Positions 8,560 through 16,810 of a DNA stretch of 64,000 nucleotides are shown piece after piece; the stretch's first letter is position 1, and each line of letters starts with the position of its first letter. The translations under genes were made by a program, and so were the position numbers. The stretch is from JAQUBU01 sp036677685 (GTDB lineage Bacteria > Bacillota > Syntrophomonadia > Syntrophomonadales > Syntrophomonadaceae). The DNA lies in contig JAVBWA010000015.1 in the NCBI GenBank assembly GCA_036677685.1, positions 11,363 to 75,362 of the forward strand, read 5' to 3'. A model generated the notes under the pieces. The model saw only the letters and a list, made by a program, of their open reading frames with translations, made no database searches and was not told the origin of the DNA.

Positions 8560-9483
8560 ATGGCAAATACAATCAATGCTGAAATTGATGGTAAAATAAT
8601 TCCCCTATCCAATTTGGATAAGACCTTTTGGCCTTTCCAAGGCTACAGCAAAAATGACCTCATCCAATACTACTCTATAATTTCTCCATATATAATAAAA
8701 TATCTTAAAGACCGTCCCCTGGTCTTTGTACGTTATCCCAACGGTATTAAGGGAAAGTTTTTCTACCAAAAAAACGCACCCCTTGCTATGCCTGATTGGT
8801 TTAACACCTTTGAGTGGGAAAACTCCGACCAGACGATAACCAGGTTTCTGCTGGTGGACGAAAGGGCCGAACTGATATGGCTGGGAAACCAGGCCTGCAT
8901 AGAAATTCACCCATGGCTGTCAAGAACCGGTTCAATCAACCAACCAGACTTTATAGTGTTTGATCTCGACCCTTCCCCGGATAATACTTTTAATGAAGTA
9001 GTCAAGACCGCTCTATTAATAAGAAAACTACTGGCCGACATAAATTTAAAAGCCTGGGTCAAGACCTCCGGGGCCAGCGGTTTGCATATATATCTGCCTA
9101 TATTCAATAACTACAGTTATGAGGAAATCCGGGTCTTTGCTGAAAAAGTAGCTGGCATTGTAAGCTCGGTTACACCGGAAATTACAACTATTGAAAGAAA
9201 GGTAGATAAAAGGGGCAGACGGATTTATATAGATTATTTGCAGAATGTAAGGGGTCAAACTATTTGTGCTCCTTACAGTGTACGAGCGGTTGATGGCGCT
9301 CCGGTTTCCACCCCGGTTAGATGGGAAGAAATCGAGGATATATCACCACAGTCTTTTACTATTAAGAACATCCAAGCCCGCCTGGAAAAAATCGGTGATA
9401 TCTTCGAGCCGGTTTTAAATGAGAAACAAAATATTACCCCAGCTATAAATGAACTGGGACTTGCCGCCGTACTCAAGCATTAA
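8560..9483 (+). CDS. ligD: LigD polymerase/primase domain protein of NHEJ
   Basis: 307 residues of the archaeo-eukaryotic primase fold (LigD PolDom), which fills gaps at broken ends. Key motifs are HPWLSR, the metal-binding FDLDPSP, KTSGASGLHIYLP (nucleotide-binding) and RGRRIYIDYLQN with the third acidic residue. I prefer ATG 8560, preceded by aagaaagga, over an in-frame ATG at 8527 inside the ligase gene. The gene ends tail-to-tail with the CD-NTase-like gene, overlapping it by four bases, so no terminator separates them. Confidence 0.92.
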   Translation: MANTINAEIDGKIIPLSNLDKTFWPFQGYSKNDLIQYYSIISPYIIKYLKDRPLVFVRYPNGIKGKFFYQKNAPLAMPDWFNTFEWENSDQTITRFLLVDERAELIWLGNQACIEIHPWLSRTGSINQPDFIVFDLDPSPDNTFNEVVKTALLIRKLLADINLKAWVKTSGASGLHIYLPIFNNYSYEEIRVFAEKVAGIVSSVTPEITTIERKVDKRGRRIYIDYLQNVRGQTICAPYSVRAVDGAPVSTPVRWEEIEDISPQSFTIKNIQARLEKIGDIFEPVLNEKQNITPAINELGLAAVLKH

Positions 9484-10367
9484 CCGGGGAAAGCATCGCC
9501 AAATATTGCTTTCCAGCAAATGTTTGCTTTGTATGAATCCTCTTCATTTTCATAATTTATAGCCTTAACTGCTTCCTGGTAGGATAAGTTGGCCTGAGCT
9601 CCGAAATCGGCTGTACTGGGCAACTGCCGGTTGCTGCCTTTCGCATACCAGTGAAGCTGGTCCTTCCTGAGGCTCGACAGATACTCTAAAAAATCCTGTA
9701 TCATATATCCATATACTGAATAGGATTTGGTGTTATCTTCCCATTCCTCCATAAAGTTTAAAACCATGGTATCCAAAAGCATTCCCGATATGGGTACATT
9801 ATGCATAGTCTTCCATGCCCGCATCATTTTGGCCAGATGCTTTATTTTGCCGTTGTATTTAAAGTTTGCCTCATCGACAACTTCTATTTCCCGCATAGGA
9901 TTGAAAGTCACCCAGGTGCCGCCATTATGTATATCGGGATAAGTATAACTTTTTTTAGCATTCAGGAAGCTGGGTATAAATTCAAAAGTCAAATCATTGA
10001 AATAAGGGATCAACAAGTGACCTTCTTCATTGATATTAGCTTCCGGATAATGTTTGCCTAAGAACTCCCTTACCTGCCTTAGCAGAAATTGTTGGCCATT
10101 ACCTGGCCAGGTGTCATACTGTTTGAATAATGCAGGTGGTAAAACCGCCAATAGATTAATATTTTTTACCCCTTTAATAGCTGTACCCCGGCCATAAGAA
10201 CCAATATAATGAACATTTTTAATATCGGAGTTAATATACCAATATTTAAGATTAAAGTGTTTGGTAATTTCTTTGACTCGAATATTAATATTATTCTGTT
10301 CCTCAATGTTTAGATTATTTATAAAGATTTTGAACTTATCAGACAAGTTGCTAATATTCTGGCTCAC
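9480..10367 (-). CDS. CD-NTase-like (SMODS) nucleotidyltransferase with catalytic acids replaced
   Basis: 295 residues. The family motif IGSYGRGTAIKGVKNINLLAVLP (here in two parts: GSYGRGTAIKG, then NINLL) identifies the SMODS/CD-NTase fold, whose active enzymes make cyclic oligonucleotide signals. In active enzymes the second part carries D-x-D; here it is N-x-N (aat att aat on the coding strand). The third acid, normally Asp before V/I-P, is Glu in TFEFIPSF. So the metal site looks crippled. No CBASS effector, ubiquitin-like partner or HORMA gene is beside it. It overlaps the NHEJ operon tail-to-tail and lies divergent to cobB. It could be an inactive regulator, a variant enzyme, or a decaying gene. 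Confidence 0.75.
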   Translation of the reverse strand: MSQNISNLSDKFKIFINNLNIEEQNNINIRVKEITKHFNLKYWYINSDIKNVHYIGSYGRGTAIKGVKNINLLAVLPPALFKQYDTWPGNGQQFLLRQVREFLGKHYPEANINEEGHLLIPYFNDLTFEFIPSFLNAKKSYTYPDIHNGGTWVTFNPMREIEVVDEANFKYNGKIKHLAKMMRAWKTMHNVPISGMLLDTMVLNFMEEWEDNTKSYSVYGYMIQDFLEYLSSLRKDQLHWYAKGSNRQLPSTADFGAQANLSYQEAVKAINYENEEDSYKANICWKAIFGDAFPG

Positions 10368-10695
10368 ATACTTCCCCCCTGCGATATATTTATATAAATA
10401 TTATATTTTTCCATATCATATCGCAAGGAGTTTGCCGGATAGTTTGCACTAATTAATCCAAGCCATCTATTTTATCATTGCTCCGTATAAGGTACAAAAT
10501 GCCATCCCATATTATTATTGGTTCGATTGCCTTCGACATGTTTCATCAGGTAAAATATACCAGTTATATTTTAAAAACAAACCGGGAGCCTTAAACGAAA
10601 TAATTTTTATCGATAGATATAAAGGTTCGGCAAGAATGAAGGCGAATACTAATCATATTAAAATTTGGTGTTTGATATGCGAACGGAGGGATATC
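10368..10695. other. Intergenic region between divergent CD-NTase-like gene and cobB
   Basis: About 330 bases, AT-rich, presumably holding both promoters. I see no repeat family member and no clear operator. Confidence 0.4.
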
Positions 10696-11445
10696 ATGTC
10701 CAAAGAGCTTAATCTGCTGGTTAATGTACTGGGCAAATCAAAAAATACGGTAATCGTGACCGGTGCCGGAATCAGTACGGAAGCAGGTATACCAGATTTC
10801 CGCGGTGAGAATGGAGTTTACCGGAAACTCGGAGAAAACCGGGTTATGGGAATTATAAATATTGATTTCTTTCGCCGGAACCCGTTGGATTTCTATGCTT
10901 TTTATCGGGAGTACTTCATGTTCCCAGCTGTAGAACCAAGTAAGGCCCATTATATGCTGGCCACCATGGAGGAAAAGGGATTGGTAAAAGCAGTTGTCAC
11001 CCAGAACATTGACAATCTGCACCAAAAAGCCGGCAGCAAACAGGTTATACCAATACATGGGAATTGTGAGCGTTTTATTTGCACCGCTCGTCATTGCCAA
11101 AAGAGCTATGACAGCAGTTATGTTCGGGAAAGTCCGGAAACCATCCCCTATTGTTCAGCCTGTGGGGGAATATTGAAACCCGATGTGGTACTTTTTGGCG
11201 AAAACATTCAAAACTACATTGAAGCCCATGATCGCATTTTGGGAGCCAGGCTTCTGGTGGTGATTGGTTCATCGCTTACTGTTTACCCCCTGGCCGGTTT
11301 TGTTAAAGAATTCAGTACTTTTACCCAGGACATGGTTATTATCAACAAGGGCCGTACCCAGCTTGATCATGCGGCAATTCTTAAAATAGATACCGGGCAT
11401 ACCGGAGACTTGTTGGAGCAAGCCCTTAAACGCTTGACAATGTGA
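10696..11445 (+). CDS. cobB: NAD-dependent protein deacylase (sirtuin)
   Basis: 249 residues from ATG 10696, which has cggaggg six bases upstream; an upstream ATG at 10636 has no SD. Motifs are VVTGAGISTEAGIPDFR (NAD site), TQNIDNLHQKAG, catalytic His in IPIHGN, a four-cysteine zinc site (C..HC in CTARHC, then CSAC) and FGEN, IGSSLTVYP. This is a canonical CobB/class III sirtuin that deacylates lysines, for example on acyl-CoA enzymes. It is not the effector-type SIR2 domain of defence systems. Confidence 0.93.
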   Translation: MSKELNLLVNVLGKSKNTVIVTGAGISTEAGIPDFRGENGVYRKLGENRVMGIINIDFFRRNPLDFYAFYREYFMFPAVEPSKAHYMLATMEEKGLVKAVVTQNIDNLHQKAGSKQVIPIHGNCERFICTARHCQKSYDSSYVRESPETIPYCSACGGILKPDVVLFGENIQNYIEAHDRILGARLLVVIGSSLTVYPLAGFVKEFSTFTQDMVIINKGRTQLDHAAILKIDTGHTGDLLEQALKRLTM

Positions 11446-11469
11446 TTACAGCACCGGTTTTGCAAAACT

Positions 11470-11661
11470 TTAAGCATCAGCGGAAACTGCGGAGCAGTTT
11501 CTTCACAATTTAATCATTCCCAAAAGGAATCAATATAAGTGGTCCCCGTAGGGGGCAACACACCGCTGCATCGAGGCGAGGTGTTAAAACCTGACTCCCT
11601 GTTTTGTTGATACGAACTTGACCGTTAAAGAAACGGGCTTACATCTTTTTGCCTCGTTATA
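11470..11661 (+). repeat. Family A repeat, copy A2 (near full length)
   Basis: Forward orientation, taagcatc at the left end and gcctcgttat at the right. It contains all the hairpin modules: gaaactgc/gcagttt(c), attccc/ggaat (imperfect here), gtccccgtagggggc, and the gaggcg/cgcctc-type closing stem. It fills most of the gap after cobB. Confidence 0.85.
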
Positions 11662-11769
11662 AATCTAAAGTATAAATATTGACCAGTTCGTATTCTCAAT
11701 GGTATGTTTATTTAGAAAGATAGGAAAGATCAGGTTTGTCAGGATTAATTTATGGAGAGGAGTGTACTG

Positions 11770-12684
11770 ATGAGGTTATTAACTCGTTCTGATTTTGATG
11801 GATTGATTTGTGCAGTACTGTTAAAAGAGGCCGGAGTGATTGACAGTTGGAAATTCGTTCATCCCAAAGACATGCAGGACGGTATTGTCGAAGTAAGCCA
11901 AAATGATGTTTTGGCCAATGTGCCATTTGTTCCCGGGTGCGGCTTATGGTTTGATCATCATTCCAGTGAACAGGAAAGATTGGAATTAAAAGGCCAATAT
12001 CAGGGCGATAGCCGCCCAGCCCCCAGCGCAGCCCGTATTGTTTATGAATACTATGGTGGTGCTGAAAAATTTCCGGGGTTTGAAGAAATGATGCTTGGAG
12101 TTGATAAAGCTGATTCAGGGCAACTAACGGTTGATGAAGTCCTAAATCCTCAGAGGTGGATTCTCCTTTCCTTTATCATGGACCCCCGGACTGGTTTAGG
12201 CCGTTTTCAGGACTACCGCATCAGTAATTATCAATTAATGGAAGAGCTAATAGATTATTGCCGCTCAATTTCAATTGAAGAGATTATGGAACTACCTGAT
12301 GTTAAAGAAAGAGTTAATCGTTATTTGGAGCAGGATAAACTATTCCGGGATATGCTGCAAAAGTACTCACGAACTGAAGGGAATGTTATAGTTACTGATC
12401 TAAGAGGTGTTACCCCGATATACACCGGCAACCGTTTTGTTATTTATTCCTTGTTCCCCGCCCAGAACATATCGGTTTGGGTAATTGACGGGAAAAATAA
12501 ACAAAATTGCGTGATATCTGTGGGTCATAGCATAATAAACCGGAGTTCCCAGACTGATGTTGGTTCCTTGCTTCTGAAATTCGGTGGCGGCGGGCATCGC
12601 AAAGTTGGTACTTGTCAGGTCCCATATGATGAGTCCGAGCAAAGCTTAAAAGCAATTATTGCTCAACTAAGAGAAAGAGGCTAA
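11770..12684 (+). CDS. DHH-family phosphoesterase (exopolyphosphatase/nanoRNase-like)
   Basis: 304 residues. The DHH domain has TRSDFDGLICAVLL near the N-terminus, and WFDHHSSE around residue 65, which is the eponymous Asp-His-His. The C-terminal DHHA1 half has FGGGGHRKVGTCQV, which binds substrate phosphate. Such proteins cleave phosphoanhydride or phosphodiester bonds in a Mn-dependent way; a RNase/nanoRNase or cyclic dinucleotide role cannot be told apart from sequence alone. ATG 11770 is preferred over an in-frame start at 11752 because ggagagg lies 9 bases upstream. Confidence 0.82.
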   Translation: MRLLTRSDFDGLICAVLLKEAGVIDSWKFVHPKDMQDGIVEVSQNDVLANVPFVPGCGLWFDHHSSEQERLELKGQYQGDSRPAPSAARIVYEYYGGAEKFPGFEEMMLGVDKADSGQLTVDEVLNPQRWILLSFIMDPRTGLGRFQDYRISNYQLMEELIDYCRSISIEEIMELPDVKERVNRYLEQDKLFRDMLQKYSRTEGNVIVTDLRGVTPIYTGNRFVIYSLFPAQNISVWVIDGKNKQNCVISVGHSIINRSSQTDVGSLLLKFGGGGHRKVGTCQVPYDESEQSLKAIIAQLRERG

Positions 12685-12750
12685 ATTAGACCAATCCAGA
12701 TTAGAAAATCTCTAAACTGACAGGCCGAAAAAAGTAAAGATCAAGGCATG

Positions 12751-12806
12751 AAAAAAGCCCGCGATTGAGGCGTACCTAAGTACGTTGATTGAGCGGGTTT
12801 TTTAAA
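12751..12806. terminator. Bidirectional terminator between DHH and Nudix genes
   Basis: AAAAAAGCCCGC pairs with GCGGGTTTTTT around an inner cgtacctaagtacg hairpin, with A and T runs on the two sides. The flanking genes converge. Confidence 0.85.
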
Positions 12807-12841
12807 ATAACTCTGAGATTTAATTTCTCATTGGCTTGAGG

Positions 12842-13468
12842 TCAATCTCTTAATAGGCTTAGAAAATGATTCAAAATCCGGGCAGTCAGTCCCCAAATCA
12901 CTTCATTCTTCCAAAGGTAAAAATACTGAGGATACTGTGCTTGCCTAAACGGGTAATCCCGGCCGCTGGGGATAAGATCGTAAGGGTACCCCTCGGGTAA
13001 AACCAGTTTTAGCTCCAGCCGCGCTTTAGGCGGCTGGATATTTAGCAGAAAATCAAGGGGAACCGTAAAAACATACTCAACCTCATCCGGGTTTGGTATA
13101 ATTTTTGCGTTGTTTTTAATATAAGCCACATAAGGATACACGATTAAATTAAATGGGCTCACAAAGTAATCCAAGGGCCCCAACATATCGATATCATCCG
13201 TATCCAAACCCAGTTCCTCACAGGATTCTCTTATTGCCGCATTCATTGCTCCATCATCTGTGGTTTCAATTCCCCCGCCAGGGAAGCATATTTCACTGGG
13301 CTGAATCTTCAAATCTGCAGATCGTTTTTCAAATAAAAGCGAAATTGCACCTTCTTCTCTAATCAAAGGCAATAGTACAGCTGACTTATGGTAGTCTTCA
13401 TAATCCAGGATTCTGGGCTGTCTTCCGGCAATAGCGGCTATTCGATCGTCAATATTCCGAGCTGCCAA
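12842..13468 (-). CDS. Nudix hydrolase, CoA pyrophosphatase type
   Basis: 208 residues. The Nudix helix is FPGGGIETTD..AAIRESCEELGL, with Asp replacing the usual first Glu of GX5EX7REUXEEXGU. The segment just before, LLFEKRSADLKIQPSEICFPGG, matches the CoA-pyrophosphatase (UPF0035) signature, so the expected reaction is cleavage of CoA to phosphopantetheine and 3',5'-ADP. It starts at TTG 13468 behind aaaggag. It is followed upstream by pssA on the same strand with a 19-base gap, so the two may be cotranscribed. Confidence 0.85.
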   Translation of the reverse strand: MAARNIDDRIAAIAGRQPRILDYEDYHKSAVLLPLIREEGAISLLFEKRSADLKIQPSEICFPGGGIETTDDGAMNAAIRESCEELGLDTDDIDMLGPLDYFVSPFNLIVYPYVAYIKNNAKIIPNPDEVEYVFTVPLDFLLNIQPPKARLELKLVLPEGYPYDLIPSGRDYPFRQAQYPQYFYLWKNEVIWGLTARILNHFLSLLRD

Positions 13469-13487
13469 TGTCTTCTCCTTTGCAGTA

Positions 13488-14003
13488 TTAGAATTTAGGA
13501 ACCCTGAAATTACTAATCATAAGAAATGAAAGTATAAAGATACATAGGAAAATTACAATAGGGGCAACAATATGGGATAGCAGAGAGAGCACTGCCAATA
13601 TCATCCCAGCTATGGTAATCGGAACTCCGACAAAATATTCGTGAATATTTAAAACATTAAATCGAGCGAGCCTTAATGCACCGCATACAATGAAAAACAT
13701 AGCCGCCAGCAAACCAAACAGGTGAAATTCAACCCCTATAACCTGAGCATAAAGCAAGACAGCTGGAGCAACTCCGAAAGAAACCAGATCACAAAGAGAA
13801 TCGAGTTCCTTGCCCAGTTCTGATGTAGAGCCTAATTTTCTAGCTATTTTGCCATCCATGCCATCCATCAGAACCGCAATTAGTATTAGTATACCCGCCA
13901 AGCGAAAATTTTGATTCTGTGCGGAAACTATTGCCCCTGATCCTAAAACCAGATTCATTAAAGTTAGAGCATTGGCACAGCTTTTGGTAACCAAATCAAG
14001 CAA
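13488..14003 (-). CDS. pssA: CDP-diacylglycerol--serine O-phosphatidyltransferase
   Basis: 171 residues and strongly hydrophobic with about five to six helices. The CDP-alcohol phosphotransferase motif DG(x2)AR(x8)G(x3)D(x3)D is complete: DGMDGKIARKLG..SELGKELDSLCD. It makes phosphatidylserine from CDP-diacylglycerol and serine in the membrane. The Asn-Ala-Leu-Thr-Leu-Met-Asn stretch near the N-terminus is typical of Bacillota PssA. TTG start at 14003 with gaaggga upstream. No phosphatidylserine decarboxylase gene is adjacent. Confidence 0.88.
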   Translation of the reverse strand: MLDLVTKSCANALTLMNLVLGSGAIVSAQNQNFRLAGILILIAVLMDGMDGKIARKLGSTSELGKELDSLCDLVSFGVAPAVLLYAQVIGVEFHLFGLLAAMFFIVCGALRLARFNVLNIHEYFVGVPITIAGMILAVLSLLSHIVAPIVIFLCIFILSFLMISNFRVPKF

Positions 14004-14565
14004 TTATTATCTTCCCTTCCAATCAAATACGGCAATTGTTAATTGATGCAAGTTTTTATCAGCTATTATACTTAATTTCGCTAAACGCTTTATAAACCCT
14101 TTTTTGCATAATATATAAATGAATAAACTTTAAGCATCGGAAGAAACTGCGGAGCATTTTAAAACCCAGCGCTGCAGCGAGGCGGGGAATGCCTTTTCGT
14201 CTCTTAGTAAGAACCCGACCGCCTAAAGAAGCGGGAAACATATTTTCGCCTCGTTATACCGTGTGGAATAATGTTTCTAAAGCTACGGTAGCTAGTTGTT
14301 AAAATCTATTGTATTATTATGATTAGTCCTGATATAAATTAATACTATATTAACTAATGACCAACACACTTTATTTCCAACAAAACAATTTACTACTCCA
14401 ATCACGCACTATTTTCCCTAAACATATGTTTATTAATGATAATATTGTGCGTGTTATTTCACATTATACAGGATGTGCGTATCTCAATATATGTTTATGC
14501 GTCTATATATGATTGAATACTATATATTGAGGTTTTTATTTAAAAAAGGATTAGGAGGTGAAAAC
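14004..14565. other. 562-bp gap between pssA and the GGDEF gene
   Basis: It holds family A copy A3 (14131-14257) and an AT-rich tract at 14260-14530 with probable divergent promoters. Nothing else recognised. Confidence 0.4.
14131..14257 (+). repeat. Family A repeat, copy A3 (internally deleted)
   Basis: Forward orientation with both ends intact (taagcatcgg at left, ttcgcctcgttat at right). The central hairpins are missing: the sequence passes from ctgcggagca directly to ttaaaacccagcgctgcagcgaggcggg. Confidence 0.8.
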
Positions 14566-15531
14566 ATGCTCACTCGCCCCAGAGTTCTGCTTATAAATAA
14601 TGAACACGAATGGGAATGCCTCAATGCCCCTTTGAATAGTGAGGGTTTTGATTTGTTTAATGCCAGCGATATAGACGAAGTTTATAGTATAGTAAAATTT
14701 AATCCTCCCGATATTATTCTGCTTGATTTAATGATGACAGAAGATATTGACGATAATATACTGCTTTATTTAAAATCATGTGGAGAAACAGAAAATATAC
14801 CGCTTATCGTGGTAATTGACCGGAATAATATCGAGGAAGGAATAAAAGGACTGGAAGCCGGAGCCGTGGATTATATAGGCAAGCCTTTTTATTTGCGGGA
14901 AGTGATAGCAAAAATAAAAATACACCTGCGGCTTAAAGAGTATGAAGAACGGCTTACCAGAAAAAATCATGAGTTGGAAAAGTATTCGGCACTGCTGTTG
15001 GAATTTAATGCTAAATTGGAGGAACTCGCCCGTCGGGATGAATTAACCCAAATTTGGAACCGGCGCGCTTTTAATGAGCAGATTGCGCAATTGCATAACT
15101 ATTCTTTGCGCTATCAAAGACCATACAGCATAATTATCATAGATCTCGATCATTTCAAGAAGTATAATGATCTTTATGGACATCAAAAAGGTGATTATGT
15201 ACTTAAAACAGTTGCCGAATCTATAGAAAAAACCTGTCGCTTAACTGATTTCGTAGCTCGTTATGGCGGTGAGGAAATAATGGTATTGCTTCCCGAAACC
15301 GGTGAAGAGGAAGCGGTAAAGATAGCAGAACGGATAATCAAATCGGTTCGGGAATTAAATATAAAACACGAACTTAATGATGATCTCGATGTAATAACAG
15401 TAAGTGTAGGATTGGCTACTTATTTGCCCGATTCCTCAAATCAAGAGGGCTGGGAAAAACTGCTTAAACGGGCTGATGAAGCTCTTTACCATGCCAAGGA
15501 AACCGGCCGTAACCGCTTATGCAAGCAGTAA
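14566..15531 (+). CDS. Response-regulator-like diguanylate cyclase (REC-GGDEF)
   Basis: 321 residues from ATG 14566, preceded by taggaggtgaa. Residues 1-120 form a receiver domain with IILLDLMM (acceptor Asp) and GKPFY (conserved Lys), but the acidic pair after strand 1 is Asn-Asn (LLINNEHE), so phosphorylation is doubtful. A coiled-coil linker (about 125-160) leads to a GGDEF domain with GGEEI in ARYGGEEIMVLLP and an RxxD inhibitory site, RLTD, five residues upstream. It should make c-di-GMP with product inhibition. No histidine kinase is adjacent. FdhD follows 33 bases downstream, possibly cotranscribed. Confidence 0.88.
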   Translation: MLTRPRVLLINNEHEWECLNAPLNSEGFDLFNASDIDEVYSIVKFNPPDIILLDLMMTEDIDDNILLYLKSCGETENIPLIVVIDRNNIEEGIKGLEAGAVDYIGKPFYLREVIAKIKIHLRLKEYEERLTRKNHELEKYSALLLEFNAKLEELARRDELTQIWNRRAFNEQIAQLHNYSLRYQRPYSIIIIDLDHFKKYNDLYGHQKGDYVLKTVAESIEKTCRLTDFVARYGGEEIMVLLPETGEEEAVKIAERIIKSVRELNIKHELNDDLDVITVSVGLATYLPDSSNQEGWEKLLKRADEALYHAKETGRNRLCKQ

Positions 15532-15564
15532 CTGTTATTACATATTGGAAGGAGCTTATATAGC

Positions 15565-16350
15565 TTGTCTTTGCTCTATAAACAACAGGAAATTGCGGTT
15601 TACAAAAACGGTCAGATATCAAACGAAAATGATAATTTGGTTGTTGAGATGCCTTTAACGATATTTGTAAATGGACAAGAAGTAGCAACTCTTATCTGTT
15701 CTCCCGGGGCTTCTCTTGAACTGGGTACCGGTTTTCTGATTAATGAAGGCTGGCTTCAGTCACCTGAGCAAGTCAAAGAAATTAAAGCAGATGAAGAAAA
15801 AGGCATGTTCTGGCTGGAAAGCCATGGTACGCTTTCTCCGGACCCCGATCCCCATGGCCGGTATTTAAGCGAAAACGATGACAAATTAAAACCAGTTCCC
15901 TATTTGAACAAAGATGCCCGGCAGATTAAACCGGTGAATTCAGATGCCCGGTTTAAGGCTCCCCATCTACTGCGGCTAATCGAACTACTGGAAAATGAGT
16001 CCAAAACCTTTCAGTTGACCGGCGGTGTTCATAGTGCGGCATTAGGGGACGAGCAGGGGCTTATCACCCGGTATGAGGACATCGGCCGCCATAATGCGGT
16101 TGATAAAGTAATAGGTTATGCATTTTTAAACCGCATCCCGCTGCATGACAAGGTTCTGGTTTTAAGCGGGCGGGTGGCAACGGAAATTCTGGTCAAGGTT
16201 GCCCGCAACGGCATTCCCCTTTTACTGTCCCGTTCAGCTGCCATGTATCTGGCCGTACAACTTGCTCAGGAATGGAATGTTTGCGTTGTCGGCTTTACGC
16301 GTAACCAACGCTTCAATATCTACAGTCACCGGGAAAGAATTTTAATATAA
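15565..16350 (+). CDS. fdhD: FdhD-like sulfurtransferase lacking the CxxC motif
   Basis: 261 residues. FdhD passes sulfur from a cysteine desulfurase to the Mo/W-bis-MGD cofactor of formate dehydrogenase. Core motifs are present: TGFLINEG, LTGGVHSAAL, ARYEDIGRHNAVDK (as YEDIGRHNAVDK), SGRVATEILVK and SRSAAMYLAV. The CxxC pair that carries persulfide in the E. coli protein, expected between residues about 100 and 140, is absent; that segment (YLNKDARQIKPVNSDARFKA) has no cysteine at all. TTG start 15565 lies 10 bases after ggaaggag. No formate dehydrogenase gene is in the window. Confidence 0.85.
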   Translation: MSLLYKQQEIAVYKNGQISNENDNLVVEMPLTIFVNGQEVATLICSPGASLELGTGFLINEGWLQSPEQVKEIKADEEKGMFWLESHGTLSPDPDPHGRYLSENDDKLKPVPYLNKDARQIKPVNSDARFKAPHLLRLIELLENESKTFQLTGGVHSAALGDEQGLITRYEDIGRHNAVDKVIGYAFLNRIPLHDKVLVLSGRVATEILVKVARNGIPLLLSRSAAMYLAVQLAQEWNVCVVGFTRNQRFNIYSHRERILI

Positions 16351-16436
16351 AATTTAAAAAGGGTTTTACTTTATCGGTAAGCCAATTATAATAGTTTTAA
16401 ACAATAAATTTTGTATGGTCCCTGCTAATAAGGTCA

Positions 16437-16500
16437 GGCACTGAATTAAAGGGGGCGGGAAATCAGCCATTTAGTGTGCTTATTCCGTGCTTTCAGTGCC
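16437..16500 (+). promoter_or_regulatory. Possible structured leader of the TM1266-like gene (E1)
   Basis: A 9-bp stem, ggcactgaa with ttcagtgcc, encloses about 46 bases that can form a further helix. It lies 34 bases upstream of the start of the TM1266-like gene and contains ctgaattaaaggggg, shared with the element at 16811-16908. I do not recognise a known riboswitch. Confidence 0.35.
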
Positions 16501-16533
16501 GGGGTAAGTATTTTTGTTTTAAAGGAGAATAAG

Positions 16534-16782
16534 ATGCAAAACAGGCGATTGGGTGTTATAGGAATAGTCGTGGAGAACCGCCAGGTGGTTCCCAAAGTAA
16601 ATGAGATCCTGAGCAAACATGCGGAAATAATGATTGGCCGCATGGGGATACCATACCGGGAGAAGGAACTTTCGGTTATCTCCCTGATAGTTGATGGCAG
16701 CACAGATGAAATTGGTGCACTTACCGGTAAATTAGGCAATCTTTCCGGAGTTACGGTAAAAAGCGCCCTGGCCAAAGGCTAG
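16534..16782 (+). CDS. TM1266-like iron-only hydrogenase system putative regulator
   Basis: 82 residues from ATG 16534, with aaaggag eight bases upstream; an in-frame start at 16474 is not supported. The sequence MQNRRLGVIGIVVENRQ..VVPKVNEIL, IMIGRMGIPYREK and SVISLIVDGSTDEIGALTGKLG is typical of the small ACT/NikR-C-like proteins found beside [FeFe]-hydrogenase maturation genes. The domain is a ferredoxin-like fold that binds ligands in related proteins; no DNA-binding domain is present. Its place just before hydG supports the link. The actual ligand and role are not established. Confidence 0.85.
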   Translation: MQNRRLGVIGIVVENRQVVPKVNEILSKHAEIMIGRMGIPYREKELSVISLIVDGSTDEIGALTGKLGNLSGVTVKSALAKG

Positions 16783-16810
16783 CAGGTTTTTAACAAATAA
16801 ATAAGGGCAG

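Noticed and set aside
8707..8727. Hairpin aaagacc-gtcccct-ggtcttt resembling family C
   Set aside because: Lies in the LigD polymerase coding sequence at a conserved Arg-Pro-Leu-Val region; probably chance.
10696..11445. SIR2 gene as an effector for the adjacent CD-NTase-like protein
   Set aside because: It has the compact zinc-binding CobB layout, its own promoter region, and is divergent, so a CBASS/Thoeris-type pairing is not supported.
14059..14241. 60-residue minus-strand reading frame
   Set aside because: Lies mostly within family A copy A3; translates repeat sequence, and similar peptides appear from other copies.
16437..16500. Known riboswitch (c-di-GMP, Moco, SAM)
   Set aside because: I could not match any consensus; only a generic stem is claimed.
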